From: Diplonema papillatum
Lineage: Eukaryota > Euglenozoa > Diplonemea > Diplonemida > Diplonemidae
Direction: 5' to 3'
Length of the DNA: 64,000 bases
Assembly (NCBI GenBank): GCA_030068145.1
Contig: JAPJBO010000373.1
Location: forward strand, 62,001-126,000
The translations under genes were made by a program, and so were the position numbers. How positions within the stretch are numbered: the first letter of the stretch is position 1; the number at the start of each line of letters is the position of its first letter. Below the pieces are notes generated by a model, which worked only from the letters and a program-made list of their open reading frames with translations, had not been told where the DNA came from and made no database searches. This document shows, piece after piece, positions 22,884 through 34,107 of the stretch.

Positions 22884-23719
22884 CAGTGTTCCAGGTAAAC
22901 GGTAAACGTTTACCGTTCATAAACGTTTACGTTTACTCATTTTGGAGTAAACGTTGAGTAAACGTTGAGTAAACGTTGTGTAGCGTTTACTGTATCAAGG
23001 GCGGCATCCACTGGAAACGCAATCTATCAAGGAAGAGGGGCAACTGAGTAAAATATCCAGACGCACCTTTCGTCACAAAAGGCGAACAAGCGCAAAGGAG
23101 ACGCCTGGGAGGGGTGACATTCACGGAAGTACCCGGAAGATGCGCAAGGTAACCTGCAAGTCCTGCGATAAGGCCTTCTCCACCGCCTCTGCTGAGCACC
23201 TGCTCGGCCAAGGCAGCGGCACTGGCGGCTGCGCCCCAAAAGATCCCATGGTGGTAGCACACACCCGCCTTCGTCGTCAAGCTGAAGGCAGCAGAAGAAA
23301 AATGAGAAAGCCAAGACGAAGCAGCTGAATATGGTGCCATTCCTCACTCGAGCGACCACTGTAGTGGACGCCCACGAAGCCATCAGGGACTTCTTCTATG
23401 AAGAAGCCATCGGGTTTAACAAGGCTACTGGTCGTTCGTTCCTGACAATGGTTTCAGTCCTGTGCGGGCTATCAGCACACGATGAGTACACCCCCCCAAC
23501 GCCCGAAGAACTCGGTGGGGTGATGCTTGACGCCGCCATAAAAGAGATGGACAGCCTGATGGAACGTGGGTTGCGCCAGGAGGCCAAGTATGGTCTAACC
23601 GTGCTCTGTAGGCGAGTAAACGTTTACCGCGAGTAAACGTAAACGTTTACCGTTTATAAACGTTTACGTTTACTCATTTTGGAGTAAACGCGTTTACTCA
23701 ACGTTTACCAGCTTCACTG
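22884..23719 (+). mobile_element. hAT transposon, internally decayed
   Basis: Termini CAGTG...CACTG are followed inside by inverted GGTAAACG sequences. The flanks are an exact 8-bp target duplication CCCTAGGG (22876-22883 and 23720-23727). Both subterminal regions (22893-22990 and 23610-23710) contain many GTAAACG/CGTTTAC units, some as the palindrome GTAAACGTTTAC, typical of transposase-binding subterminal repeats. The interior encodes remnants of a BED-type transposase. Confidence 0.85.
23140..23636 (+). pseudogene. hAT transposase N-terminal remnant (BED finger plus start of the core)
   Basis: The first open stretch (23140-23328, ATG MRKVTCKSCDKAF) has a BED-like zinc finger: C-x2-C, then HLLGQG and GGCAPKDP. 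A second stretch (23331-23636) in another frame resembles the region after the finger in hAT transposases (AIRDFFYEEAIGFNKATG, then PTPEELGGVMLDAAIKEM). The two are separated by a frameshift, and the catalytic and dimerisation parts are missing, so the copy cannot encode a full transposase. It ends in the right subterminal repeats. Confidence 0.7.
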
Positions 23720-23727
23720 CCCTAGGG

Positions 23728-24723
23728 GGGGGGGGGGGGGGGGGGGTTGGCATCGTCTCATATACAAAAAAAAAAGGAATCTGCGGTTTCCGTCTGGGTG
23801 CGTTGTATTTTAGTACTGCCAATTTTGCGAGTTGCCTTACAATGTACACGAGACCGTGTGTTTCGCTGGTTCGCCTCATGTCTGTGGCTTACCTTTGTTT
23901 GTGCGCACTTCCTTCAACCCTGTTTTGTTCATCTAACGGGAGTAGGATAGTACGCTGCCATCGATCTGTTTTTGTTCTTGACAAATTGCATTTGTTAGAC
24001 ACAAACACGGTGCAGATAAGACCAGTGCGGTGTTGAGCACATAATCATGCCAAGCACGTTTTTGCAATCCTCCTGAAAGCCTGCAGTAACCTGCGTGGAT
24101 GTGCAGCGGAACTTCTGCGTCTAAACGGCGGGTCTGTACCATCATACACACTCAAGATGCACGCAAGCAAGCAATTAAAATTAAAATGCAACCGTTTTTC
24201 CCTTCCCCCGCAAAAGCGCGCAACAAAACACCAGACTGCTATAACCAAGCAACGTCGTCTTTTCACTGTTTGTTTCACTTCATCCAATTCATCCAAGGAA
24301 GAAACACTAGAAAGAAAAATCCGAAAAGGGAGGACGCGCCTGTCGCCGCACCCGCCCCATCTTCCTCGAAGAAGACTTGATGCTAGCATCAACCATGCAT
24401 GAGAGGCATTGCTCTGCCTAAACATTAAACTAGACTTTGCCACCGTGGTGGTAACAGGTCGATCTAGGACGAACCCGAAAGCGGGAATACTCGGCGGAGG
24501 GGCCGCCGGTGTTATTTCGTGGTAACAATGCGATGTACGGCACGTGCAAACAAGCACACGTCCATTATTTTCTTTGAACGAAGGCTCGGGACTGTACCCA
24601 GTTTCTTGCGCTTTGCGTGGACTACAGCACGTTTTTCCTGGTGTTTTGTGTTTCGTGCAGCTAGCGGCTTCTCTCCGAGTGTTTCGTTCAAGCAGGTGCT
24701 TATTCATTCGAAAAGGAGATACG
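23728..24723. other. Intergenic, dispersed repeats
   Basis: A G-tract (23727-23746) follows the hAT target duplication. 23944-23999 is an inverted copy of 28671-28726, and 23990-24070 is a direct copy of 28445-28525 (family C). A motif B copy lies at 24382-24440. No gene is supported. Confidence 0.5.
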
Positions 24724-25501
24724 ATGGCTCACGTCAATAACTTCGCAGCGCCGGCGTCTCTAACAGTATGTGCGTACCAGTCCTCACCCCGTAGTATGAG
24801 ATCGTCACACGGTGTCAAGCATGTTGCAGCATTGCTGTGTTGGTGTGTTTGTAGTCAATACACGCAGGATAAGCAGAACTTGAACCATCGGCTTCGTCAT
24901 GGTGCACGATTTTGCACACCTTCCGAAAACGTTGCAAGGCATACGTGTACATCCCCTCCGACCATACTAGCTCGGAACTGTCAGGTTTGCCTACCTTATA
25001 GCATTTTCAATATAATGGTGACTCACCTGACTGAATGGCTCAGCTGCCTTCGAAGGAGGTCTCCATGATGTACTGTAGATAGGAGAAGGTGTACAGGGTG
25101 GGGGGGGTCGGCCGATTTTGGTATTAACATAAATCACCCGGAGACGCTAAAACGAAGGTCACCCGGAGACTCTAAACCCCCGGATTCTCAAGTGATCTTT
25201 ACCTCTAAAAAAGGCTTTCGAAGTGCGATTTTGGCACGCCCACCGAACTCGCTCGCACCAGGCGGGTGCATAGGGCACCGTGGCCCGGCTTGCAGTAAGC
25301 AGCCAGGCACTTCGCAACCGTTTCCCATCACCGTTGCGCTGCCGGATCCCCCCTTCCACGTCGGATCGCGTGTCGCGCGCGTACGTGCAAAGCGTCCTCT
25401 CCCACGCGGCCACCATCGACTCCAAGATACAACTCCTCAACCAGCAGTGGGATTCAATTCTCGCGAACCTTGTCTTGTCCGCTGCGTCGGCCGCGCAGTA
25501 G
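24724..25501 (+). CDS. Small two-exon helical protein
   Basis: Exon 1 24724-24765 (MAHVNNFAAPASLT, donor GTATGTG), intron 24766-25306 and exon 2 25307-25501 join in phase 0 to 78 aa. The C-terminal half (YVQSVLSHAATIDSKIQ, QQWDSILANLVLSAAS) predicts a helix or short coiled coil, as in small subunits of larger complexes. No family is recognised. The intron carries a motif A copy (25165-25210) about 100 nt before the acceptor. The leader AGGAGATACG before the ATG is shared with the small ORF at 61025. Confidence 0.45.
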
Positions 25502-28500
25502 CTCGCTGCGCACGCGCCCGATCCCGTGCGTCTGATGCCTTCTACCTCGCAAGCCGACCGCCCCTCGTTTTCTGGCGCTCGTCTAGCAGCGGGGCGCGCC
25601 CACAGTGTTCATCGTGATCCCGCGGGGAGGTTGCACCCGGGACTTGAGCCACACCGACACCATTAGATGTTTGCAGTGTCAACCAAATTAAGAAAGCAAA
25701 ACGGGGGTGGAGTGATAGTCCAACGCAACTTAATTGTAAAAAGCAAACAAAGCAAAATACCGCATAGATGGTAAGCGAACTCCGCGTTCGTATTTATTCC
25801 TCAGGGTTCGCGTAGCATGCTGGAATGAACCAGGCGAATAAAAGCGAATTCAAGCGAATCTGCACGTCTTTGCTATTGTGTCGACGAAGGTTTTACCGCC
25901 AGCACACCGCGGAGTGAGATACTGCCCATCTGGGGTTTCGGAAAGGTTTGAAGACCACTAGACTATCACTGGTGCCAGCACACACACAACCACGGAACAA
26001 GGAGTTTATCGCGTGTGCGAGGCTTTTCGGGTCATTTTGGGTCATTTTGGGTCACTTTGGGTCAGCTTTTCGTGCTCTCCATCCGGACTTTGGTGGTACT
26101 CTTAGTTTGTGGGTTCGGTGTCCGTCTGTCTGTCTATCCGAACCCGCGACTTTCTCGGGTCACTTTTTGACAAAAAGAAATTCGGCCCAGAAGAGCCAAA
26201 ACCTCAGCTTTCCTTACGTAGACCTCGAGCAATACTTGAAAACTTGGAATTTTGGAGTTCGGCAGAGCGCCGAGATTTCGGTGGCAAACGCTGTGAAGCA
26301 AAAAACGAAGGCCCCTTTGGTCAAAACATCCGCCAAGCTGCTCCAACATGTTCCACGTGCAAAACCACCGGATTCGCTCGCCAGTGTACTCCTGAGTTGC
26401 CAAATGACTCCTCATCCCGAATAACGAGATTGGCTTTTTGTCTGTTACATGAAGTTCGTCAGTGAGTAGTTCGCTTACTATCTACGATGAAGGTACAAAT
26501 ACTCCGCAATCAACCATTGATGCGCGCGACTGTACCGACTGATACCGGTACTAATACTCCGCAATCAACCATTGATGCGGCGACGGTAACAATGCTAAAA
26601 GTAAGTCTACCCGGTCTGGTATTTTGTACTCCAGACCGAACGAGTCAGGTTCTTTTCTGTTGATTCCAGCCAAGGAAGTCCATACTTGTAGCGGGGTCAG
26701 GGCCGCCGCAAGCCAGCCTTAGTGGGACTGGTCTTCACGGGCCCGAAAGTAGAAGCGAACCTCCCATCGGGCGACATGCGGTGGTATTGCGCATAGGTAC
26801 TGTGGCTACATTGTCTCCTTGGAATGTCAATAACATGTGGCAAAACAAGTGCTTGCTTGTTTACAAACTAGAAAAAATCCACAAACTAACGCTAGAAAAA
26901 CCATGCCTCTCTACCTTGTGTCATGTGTTGCATAACATGTGAAACCCCAATAACAGTCGTGCTACTTCTGCGTCAGAGCGGGGTGATCTGGGGTCTGTGC
27001 ATATATCATTGTGATGCTCAGCTGATCTTTCGGTTGTTCGTTAGCCATCTAATTCCGCAAATATTGTGTCATCTCTGTTGCCACTTACCCCATCTTCTGG
27101 CGATCTGGGGGCTGCGTCTATCATCAGAACACGACAAGGACATATATGCCGGGTCCGCTGGCAACGTTCGCTGAGTTGTTACTACCACACGACCTCAAGG
27201 AATCCACCCGACGCTCTGCTGCAACAAAAGAGCAGAGGACGACAACTTCTCAAACTGCAAAACGCCGTTTAGCTTGCGGCCCACATCACCACTTCCGTTC
27301 CGAGAGACGGATACTACCGTGAGTCGATGCTGATCGCCCGTTGTTTCGTTGTAACTCGCAACTGGTGGCCACCATCTAATATTGCCTAGAAGGCCAGTGC
27401 AGTCCAGAGTTGTGGTGAAAGCAACGGTGCTGTAACCCCCTCGCACGAAACACAGGTAACTGGTTAGTGCACGGGCCGAAGCGTTCAGCACAAATCGCAT
27501 ATTTGTAGCCAGTCCGAGAAGAATGAGAGAAAGTGGGTGTCGGTGCGCTGCACACTCGAAGGCTCTGCAGATACACAATGTAACTCTTTGCAAACATCAA
27601 TTTTCCCACGCACACACACACACACCCCAATCCGCAAAACTTGTGAGGGTACACCACGGGGTTCTTCTTACGTTTGTGCTGAAAGGAAGCATTTTCGGAA
27701 CGACGTTGTCCACTTGCCGTATCGTTTTCAGTATCATTGATCAGTTGATGCCGATCGTTCGGTACTTCGTCTTATTAGTGCAAGCCTCAACTCCGAAAAT
27801 GTTCTTTACCAAACATGTAATGCCGGAGCTCAATGAAGTACGACAAGAAGATAGAAACTCAGCATGCGGTACAACGCTGCTGCATCGAAAAGGAAGGTTG
27901 CAGCTGACAGGGTGCGACACTGCTGTTTCGCTCTCGCGGCCACAACAATCCTTCGCGAGAGACGGGTGTGGACCCAGTCCAAGAAGATGAGAAAGTGAGA
28001 CAAACGGTACAAAAGCATCGGTGCGTTGCACGCTCGAAGACTCTGCAGGTGCACAAGACAACTCTCTCTCTCTGCAAAACAACAGCAATTTGTACACACG
28101 CACACCACCAGCAAAACTGGGGTTACACCACGGTTTCATTTATTTTAACCAGCAACCATGCAATGTTGGGGGAAACGAGGAGCTCGCCACCGGAAAAGAA
28201 GGCAGCGTTTCACTAACGTCCCGAATGTCTCGCACACAAGTTAATGATGGTGGCAGACAGGCTGCAGAGGTACGCACAGCCCTGTCACCCGCCGACTATG
28301 GATTCGCCTGTGCTCTAGTAGCACGGTTCTGGCTGTGACGAGCTACGAACAGCCGCCTGACAAACCAGACTCACACTGCAGTCCTGTCTGCACACACTCA
28401 GGTTCCGCGCTGAAGATGGTCCGCCTTATGTGTCCGTGGCTTAAAGGACCGAAACACGGCGCAGATGGGACCAGTGCGGTGTTGAGCATATACCCATTCC

Positions 28501-30708
28501 AAGCACGTTCTTGCAATCCCCCCTTTTTCCTTTTTTGAAACGAGAAATGTTATGTCATGGAGGCAGAAGCATTCCACCCTTTCGCTCTAAAAAAGGAGAC
28601 GGCTAACGCCAGAAATTCTGGGTATGCCGTATGACAAGTCGCGAAAGTTGGAAGTGTTCTGTTCTTTGTTGTGTCTAACAAATGCAATTTGCCAAGAACA
28701 AGAACCGACCGATGGGCAGCGTACTATCCTCACTCCGTAAGATGAACAAAGCAGGTTTGAAGCAGGGTCTCCTACGAGGCCTGCTACCTGCTACCGGCAT
28801 TCGTGCCGGTACGGCGGTTTTAGCCGGAGACAAGGTACGGAGACTGCAAAGGCCAGAGTTTGAAGCGAGCTTACGCTCTCAAACCTGTTTTAAAGTGCAT
28901 CAAATTCCATAAGAACCCCACCGTGCCGGTAATACCCGTAAGCGCTCAGAAAATTAGTTTCTCGGCGGAACCCCTGTTTGAAGGAAGTGCGCACAAGCAA
29001 AAACGGACGAAGTGAAAATGCCGTTCATCGCGACAACACTGTTCTTTCCCTCTAAAGCCTCTCGGCCAAAACCCGTTTTCACATTTCTACTGTGAAGTGG
29101 AAGGACGTTGCTGCTGTGAAAGGCCCGCTGACGTGCCAAAAGCTGAGGAAAATAATACGTATGTTTTCTATCATGCGACACCGTGCACGCCGAGGGTGCC
29201 AACCGTTACCGGTGTGGTAACAAAGGTGAACCTGCCTGAAGTGACACGGTTACAGACCCTGCCTTTGCAATAAGCGACTGATAGTAGTGCAAACTGGACT
29301 TCTTCATCCCCGCCCTCTCTTCGGTGTTGTCGTGCCTGGGTAAGGCACCTTGGCCCTCTCTTGTATCGTGGGCCAGCAACAACGCAGCCCCCTGTTCTCT
29401 GTGACTTTTCCCCCTTCTATGAGGTGTCGTTTTCTCCCCCCTTCCCCCTGAACGCTTGACTGGAAAGTATGCAAATACTGCAGGCAAGAGGTGAGTGAAC
29501 CACGTGAGTTTGTGCTGTTCGCGATTTGCGGGAGTCGAAAGCCCCTAACGTATCCAAGAAAGCAGGACCAAGCTCTCCCAACGCAGGGACCGTACTAACT
29601 TGACGTGACGGCGCCCACCCCACCCCGAAGCACGTGAGTCTGCCCTATTTTCGAACTCTTGAAAGGGCAGTCACATGCTGGGTGCCCTGAGTTTCTGCTC
29701 AGACCCGGTTGCTCCCTGTCGCGTGGGTGGTTCTGGCAGTGCCAAACTTGACAAACTATGAGTAGCCACCTGATGACCCTGACCCCAACTCTGTCCTGTC
29801 TGCGGTCACTCAATTACGTCCATGGATCGAAGGACCGAAACACGAGCAGATGCGACATGTTGCGCACGTGCCATTCCTTGCCACTCCAAGCACGTTCTTA
29901 CATTTGCTCCCTTGCAAAATTGTTCAGTTTGTATTCTCGTCTACTCTTTCCGAGTACAGAGGTTGCCCGTTCCAGCCCTCCTTTCTGGTTGTTTCCCACC
30001 AGCTTCGGCTGACACAATTTGCGCACTTAACCATGGTATAGAAGACGACTGAAAGCTTAGACACAGAGCTCAAAGCATCCGCAGAATAACACGAAAAGCC
30101 TCCAGGCAAAAACCCGTTTTCACATTTATTCTCAATTTATGGGAGTTGACACCACACGTCTCGCAACACGAGCGTCCACGTCGAGCTGTAGTGTTTTCAA
30201 GCGTATCCCTTGGAGCAGCACCGAATTGGCTGCCTGACCGTCTCACGATCTACGAGGTCCAACCCTATTCCCTGGAGCTGCACCGCGCTTGGAACTGTCT
30301 ATCACGGTGTACCACGGACGCAAAGCGACCGTGCGAAGACGATGCTTCGAATGAGTGCAAGCGAATGGAGCGCGACACAGTACCATCGAAGAGGTGGTCG
30401 CCTGGTGACTACTGCAAGCCATCGGTACAGATATTGTGCATTCCAACCCCAAACTGTCACGGTGTAACTCATAACCCGTAGTAGCACCCTAACAGGGCAG
30501 CCGTGCGATAGGCCTGTCCTGTCCCCAGAGGCGACTCTCTCGGCTTCCACGAGTGCAAGTAGGACGGCACGGCACCTTGTTCGGTGCACGAGCGAGCACG
30601 AAAGTTCATCGGAAAAAGTGCTCAAAAACCTTCGAGAACAACTGGCTTACCACACCGGCAAAGGCGAGGGAAGTGGCAAAAAAGAAAAAGAAAAAAAAAC
30701 AGCAATAG
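25502..30708. other. Long intergenic region, repeat-rich
   Basis: Holds GGGTCATTTT tandem units (26032-26065), a 31-bp direct repeat at 26490 and 26549, and a local duplication (27520-27680 versus 27985-28150). Dispersed family D lies at 27680-27810 and family C at 28445-28525 and 29836-29905. A small ORF at 28682-28912 (76 aa) overlaps a repeat and is not convincing. No gene is recognised upstream of ISWI. Confidence 0.5.
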
Positions 30709-33700
30709 ATGGCTGTCAGGAAGCGGCCAGATGGCTCGAAGAAGCCGGACGAGCGGGCGGCGGCGGACGCGAAGGCGTTGAAGGAGTACAAGAGGGTCCT
30801 GCTGCTGCGCAGCGACAGCAAGCTGGCGCTGTCGGAGGGCGTCAAGGAGATTCGGAACGAGGCGCTGAAGACCGTGAAAATCCCCGCCGTCGACGCGAAG
30901 AGGGCGACCGCCGCGGCGGAGGCGGACTTCGAGCGGACGAAGAAGATCGGCGAAGCCAGGAACCGCGAGGTGCGCGACCTGCAGGCCGCGCTGAGGAAGC
31001 GGAAGCGGCTCGGAAGCGTTGCCGGGATCGACCGGTTCGAAGCCCTGATGGAGCAGTGCTACATCTTCACCAAGTCCGCGACGTCCGTCACTCACTCGCC
31101 GCAGCCCGTCCGCCCCCTGCGCAAGCAGCAGGCGCCCGCGTCTCCAGGTTCCTTAGAACGGCATGCGTCGAAGCTGGACGAGTTCTCCGAAGAAGAGGAC
31201 GGATCGTCCGACGACGACGCACCGACCGCATCCGGCGTCCTTACCACCCACCCTGCGTACCTCGCCGGGAACCTCCGCCGGTACCAAATCGACGGCGTCA
31301 ACTGGCTGCTGCAGCTGCACCGGAACTGCCTCTCCGGCATCCTCGCGGACGAGATGGGGCTGGGGAAGACGTTCCAGACCATCGCCCTGCTGAGCTACCT
31401 GAAGTACAGCCTCTTCATCCCGGGCCCGCACCTGGTGATTTGCCCGCGGTCTGTTCTGGGGAACTGGAACCGAGAGTGCGCTCGGTGGTCGCCCGGATTG
31501 AACGTGTTCATGTTCCACGGGGTTGGAGATGAAAGACGGCCGTTGAAGAAGAAGCTTGCCAATTGGCAGGCGGCAGGTTACGACGTCGTGCTGTCGACGT
31601 GGGAGCAGGTGACGATCGAGTTGAGCGTGTTCAAGAAGATCCCGTTCCGATACCTCATCCTCGACGAGGGTCACAAGATCAAGAACGACGAGTCGACCAT
31701 CTCCAACACCGTCCGACAGCTCCGCAGCACCAACCGCCTCCTGCTGACGGGCACCCCCTTGCAGAACAACCTCAAAGAGCTCTGGGCCCTACTCAACTTC
31801 CTCCTCCCCACTTTGTTCCGCGACGCCACCGACTTCGACCAGTGGTTCGATGCCGCCGCTGGATCGGCCGACGACGACGTAATGAACAAGCTGCATCACA
31901 TGCTGCGCCCCTTCATGCTCCGTAGGATAAAGGAAGAAGCGGACACTGCGATTCCGCCCAAAAAGGAAGTCTACGTGTCGTGTCGACTCACCGAGCTCCA
32001 GCGGAAGTGGTACCAGAACGTTCTCGCGAGGGAGCTGGATGTTGTTAACGCAACCGGGAAGACCGTCGGCACGAAGAACGTGAAGAACATCATCATGCAC
32101 CTCCGGAAGGTGTGCTGCCATCCGTACCTCTTCGAGGGTGCGGAGCCGGGCCCCCCGTACAAGGCGGGGGAGCACACGATCCGGAACTGCGGGAAGATGA
32201 TCATTCTGGACAAGCTGCTGCACAAGCTCTTCGAGCAGGCCCCCAAGCGAGGCCAGCCGGGGGACCCGAAAAAGGTCCTCATCTTCTCTCAGATGACCGC
32301 GATGCTCAACGTTCTCGAGGACTACCTCAACTTCCGCGGCTGGAAGTACTGCCGACTCGACGGGTCGACCTCCGGCGAAGACCGCGACATGCAAATGAAC
32401 GACTTCAACAGCAAAGACACGGACAAGAAGATCTTCCTCCTCTCGACCCGCGCCGGTGGCCTCGGCATCAACCTGCAAACGGCGTCGACTGTCGTCATGT
32501 ACGACTCGGATTGGAACCCGCAGGCCGACCTCCAAGCGATGGACCGTGCCCACAGGATCGGGCAGAAGTACCCTGTCAGCGTGTACCGGTTCATCACCGA
32601 CGGCACCGTAGAGGAGAAAATCTACCAGCGGGCGATGAAGAAGCTGTACCTGGACGCGATCGTCGTTCAGCAGGGGAACATGGCTCCGAAGCAAGGTACC
32701 ATGTCGGTGGACGAGTTGCAAGGCATGGTCCGCTGGGGCGCTGCGGCTGTGTTCAAGCAGGAGAGCGCCTCCGATGAAGAGCTGATGAAGGTCGACATCG
32801 ACGAGATCATCAAACTCGGTGCCAAACAGGCGAAGGATATGAAGAAGGACCTCGAGTCGAGCCAGCAGAACTCCCTCCGCAACTTCAAGCTCGGAGTGGA
32901 CGAGGCGAACATGTACGAATTCGACGGCGTCGACTACACGACGAACCCGACGAAGCAACTCTTCTTCGAAGGGAAAAGCTTCAACCCCGAAGCCTTGGAG
33001 GCTGAGCTGCGCGCCGCAGGCCCCGTGACGCGGTTCATCATGTCAACCGAACTCGACCGCGCGGCCGTCACGTTCCGGGTGCTCGACGATGCGATCAAGG
33101 CGAAAAAAACGTTCGACGGCAAGAAACTCGGCGGCAGCAAGCAGCCGGTGGCCGTGCACTACGGGTCGAAGGCGCAGGTCATCTCGGGTGAGCTGAAGGC
33201 GAAGATCGACGAGCGCATCGCGGCCGAGGAGGCCGAGCGGAAGAAGAGCCTCGCCCAGGCTCGCCCGGAGGCGCACGGCGGCGGCGCCGCCAGCGAGTCG
33301 GACGGGGGAGAGGAGGAGGCGGTGCGGATCCCGAAGTACAAGAGGAAGCCGCCGCGGCAGCTGTTCGACAACGACCGGCTCGAGGAGCTGCACGACATCG
33401 AGTTCCAGATGCGGGTCGAAGCGAAGGCCAGCGGCAAGGAGTTCGCCTTCCCCGAAAATCTCCGCGCGGAGCGCGAACGGCTCCTCGAAGAAGGCTTCGC
33501 GGACTGGTCGCAAGACGACCTCAACAAGTTCATCAACGCCACCGCACGGTACGGCGAAGGCCGACCCGCCAAGGTCGCTGCGGTCCTCGGGAAACCCGTC
33601 GACGTCGTGGCCCGGTACGAGAAGGCGTTCTGGGCCAGGGGTCCGTCGATGCTCGAAAGGTTCGAGCTGCACCGCAACCGCATCGCGAAGCACCAAGAAG

Positions 33701-34107
33701 CGGCGAAAAAGGCGGAAGTGGCGGCGCTCGCCACCAAGGAGTACTTGTCGAAGTTCGACAACCTGTGGACTCCCACTTGGCCCAAGCCCACGGGCCTGCC
33801 TGAAGCACCGTCGGATCGCTACTTAATGGGCTTCGCGGTGCAGCATGATGAGAACATGGAAGCCGTCCACAACCGGCTGATGTCTACCCCCGAGTTGTTT
33901 TACGATCTGAACGTCCACTCGCGCACCCCCAGCAGCACCACCACCAGGTACAAAAATCTGCAACGCCGCTTCACCGTGGTGCCGAACAAAGGCCAACAGA
34001 AACGGAAGCGGGAGGACGAGGAAAACGAGGCCGCGCCGCCTCCCGAGCAACCGGGCAAGGACGCGGCCCCGGAAACGAAGGCAAAGAAGAGGTCGAAGAA
34101 GCAGTAG
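30709..34107 (+). CDS. ISWI: ISWI-type SNF2 chromatin-remodelling ATPase
   Basis: 1132 aa, uninterrupted. The ATG at 30709 starts MAVRKRPDGSKK. An AutoN/N-terminal motif is visible (IDRFEALMEQCYIF, ~107-120), then an acidic stretch (SEEEDGSSDDD, ~160-172). The SNF2 ATPase follows: LRRYQIDGVNWL (~189), motif I DEMGLGKT (~213), motif II as DEGH where most ISWI proteins have DEAH (~318), motif III TGTPLQNN (~346), GGLGINLQ (~583) and motif VI RAHRIGQ (~613). The C-terminus has the ISWI-specific SSQQNSLRNF region (~717) and HAND, SANT (~928, WSQDDLNKFINATARYG) and SLIDE segments, then a basic tail. It uses ATP to slide and space nucleosomes in the nucleus. Length and domain order fit the family. 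The identification is firm; partners cannot be inferred here. Confidence 0.95.
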   Translation: MAVRKRPDGSKKPDERAAADAKALKEYKRVLLLRSDSKLALSEGVKEIRNEALKTVKIPAVDAKRATAAAEADFERTKKIGEARNREVRDLQAALRKRKRLGSVAGIDRFEALMEQCYIFTKSATSVTHSPQPVRPLRKQQAPASPGSLERHASKLDEFSEEEDGSSDDDAPTASGVLTTHPAYLAGNLRRYQIDGVNWLLQLHRNCLSGILADEMGLGKTFQTIALLSYLKYSLFIPGPHLVICPRSVLGNWNRECARWSPGLNVFMFHGVGDERRPLKKKLANWQAAGYDVVLSTWEQVTIELSVFKKIPFRYLILDEGHKIKNDESTISNTVRQLRSTNRLLLTGTPLQNNLKELWALLNFLLPTLFRDATDFDQWFDAAAGSADDDVMNKLHHMLRPFMLRRIKEEADTAIPPKKEVYVSCRLTELQRKWYQNVLARELDVVNATGKTVGTKNVKNIIMHLRKVCCHPYLFEGAEPGPPYKAGEHTIRNCGKMIILDKLLHKLFEQAPKRGQPGDPKKVLIFSQMTAMLNVLEDYLNFRGWKYCRLDGSTSGEDRDMQMNDFNSKDTDKKIFLLSTRAGGLGINLQTASTVVMYDSDWNPQADLQAMDRAHRIGQKYPVSVYRFITDGTVEEKIYQRAMKKLYLDAIVVQQGNMAPKQGTMSVDELQGMVRWGAAAVFKQESASDEELMKVDIDEIIKLGAKQAKDMKKDLESSQQNSLRNFKLGVDEANMYEFDGVDYTTNPTKQLFFEGKSFNPEALEAELRAAGPVTRFIMSTELDRAAVTFRVLDDAIKAKKTFDGKKLGGSKQPVAVHYGSKAQVISGELKAKIDERIAAEEAERKKSLAQARPEAHGGGAASESDGGEEEAVRIPKYKRKPPRQLFDNDRLEELHDIEFQMRVEAKASGKEFAFPENLRAERERLLEEGFADWSQDDLNKFINATARYGEGRPAKVAAVLGKPVDVVARYEKAFWARGPSMLERFELHRNRIAKHQEAAKKAEVAALATKEYLSKFDNLWTPTWPKPTGLPEAPSDRYLMGFAVQHDENMEAVHNRLMSTPELFYDLNVHSRTPSSTTTRYKNLQRRFTVVPNKGQQKRKREDEENEAAPPPEQPGKDAAPETKAKKRSKKQ

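Noticed and set aside
22891-23710. GTAAACG repeats as a CRISPR array or operator cluster
   Set aside because: Spacing is irregular, the units are palindromic, and they lie inside a hAT element with TIRs and an 8-bp duplication; CRISPR is not expected in this eukaryotic DNA.
31789-32958. 389-codon antisense ORF inside ISWI
   Set aside because: A shadow of the GC-rich ISWI gene, which has all family motifs on the plus strand.
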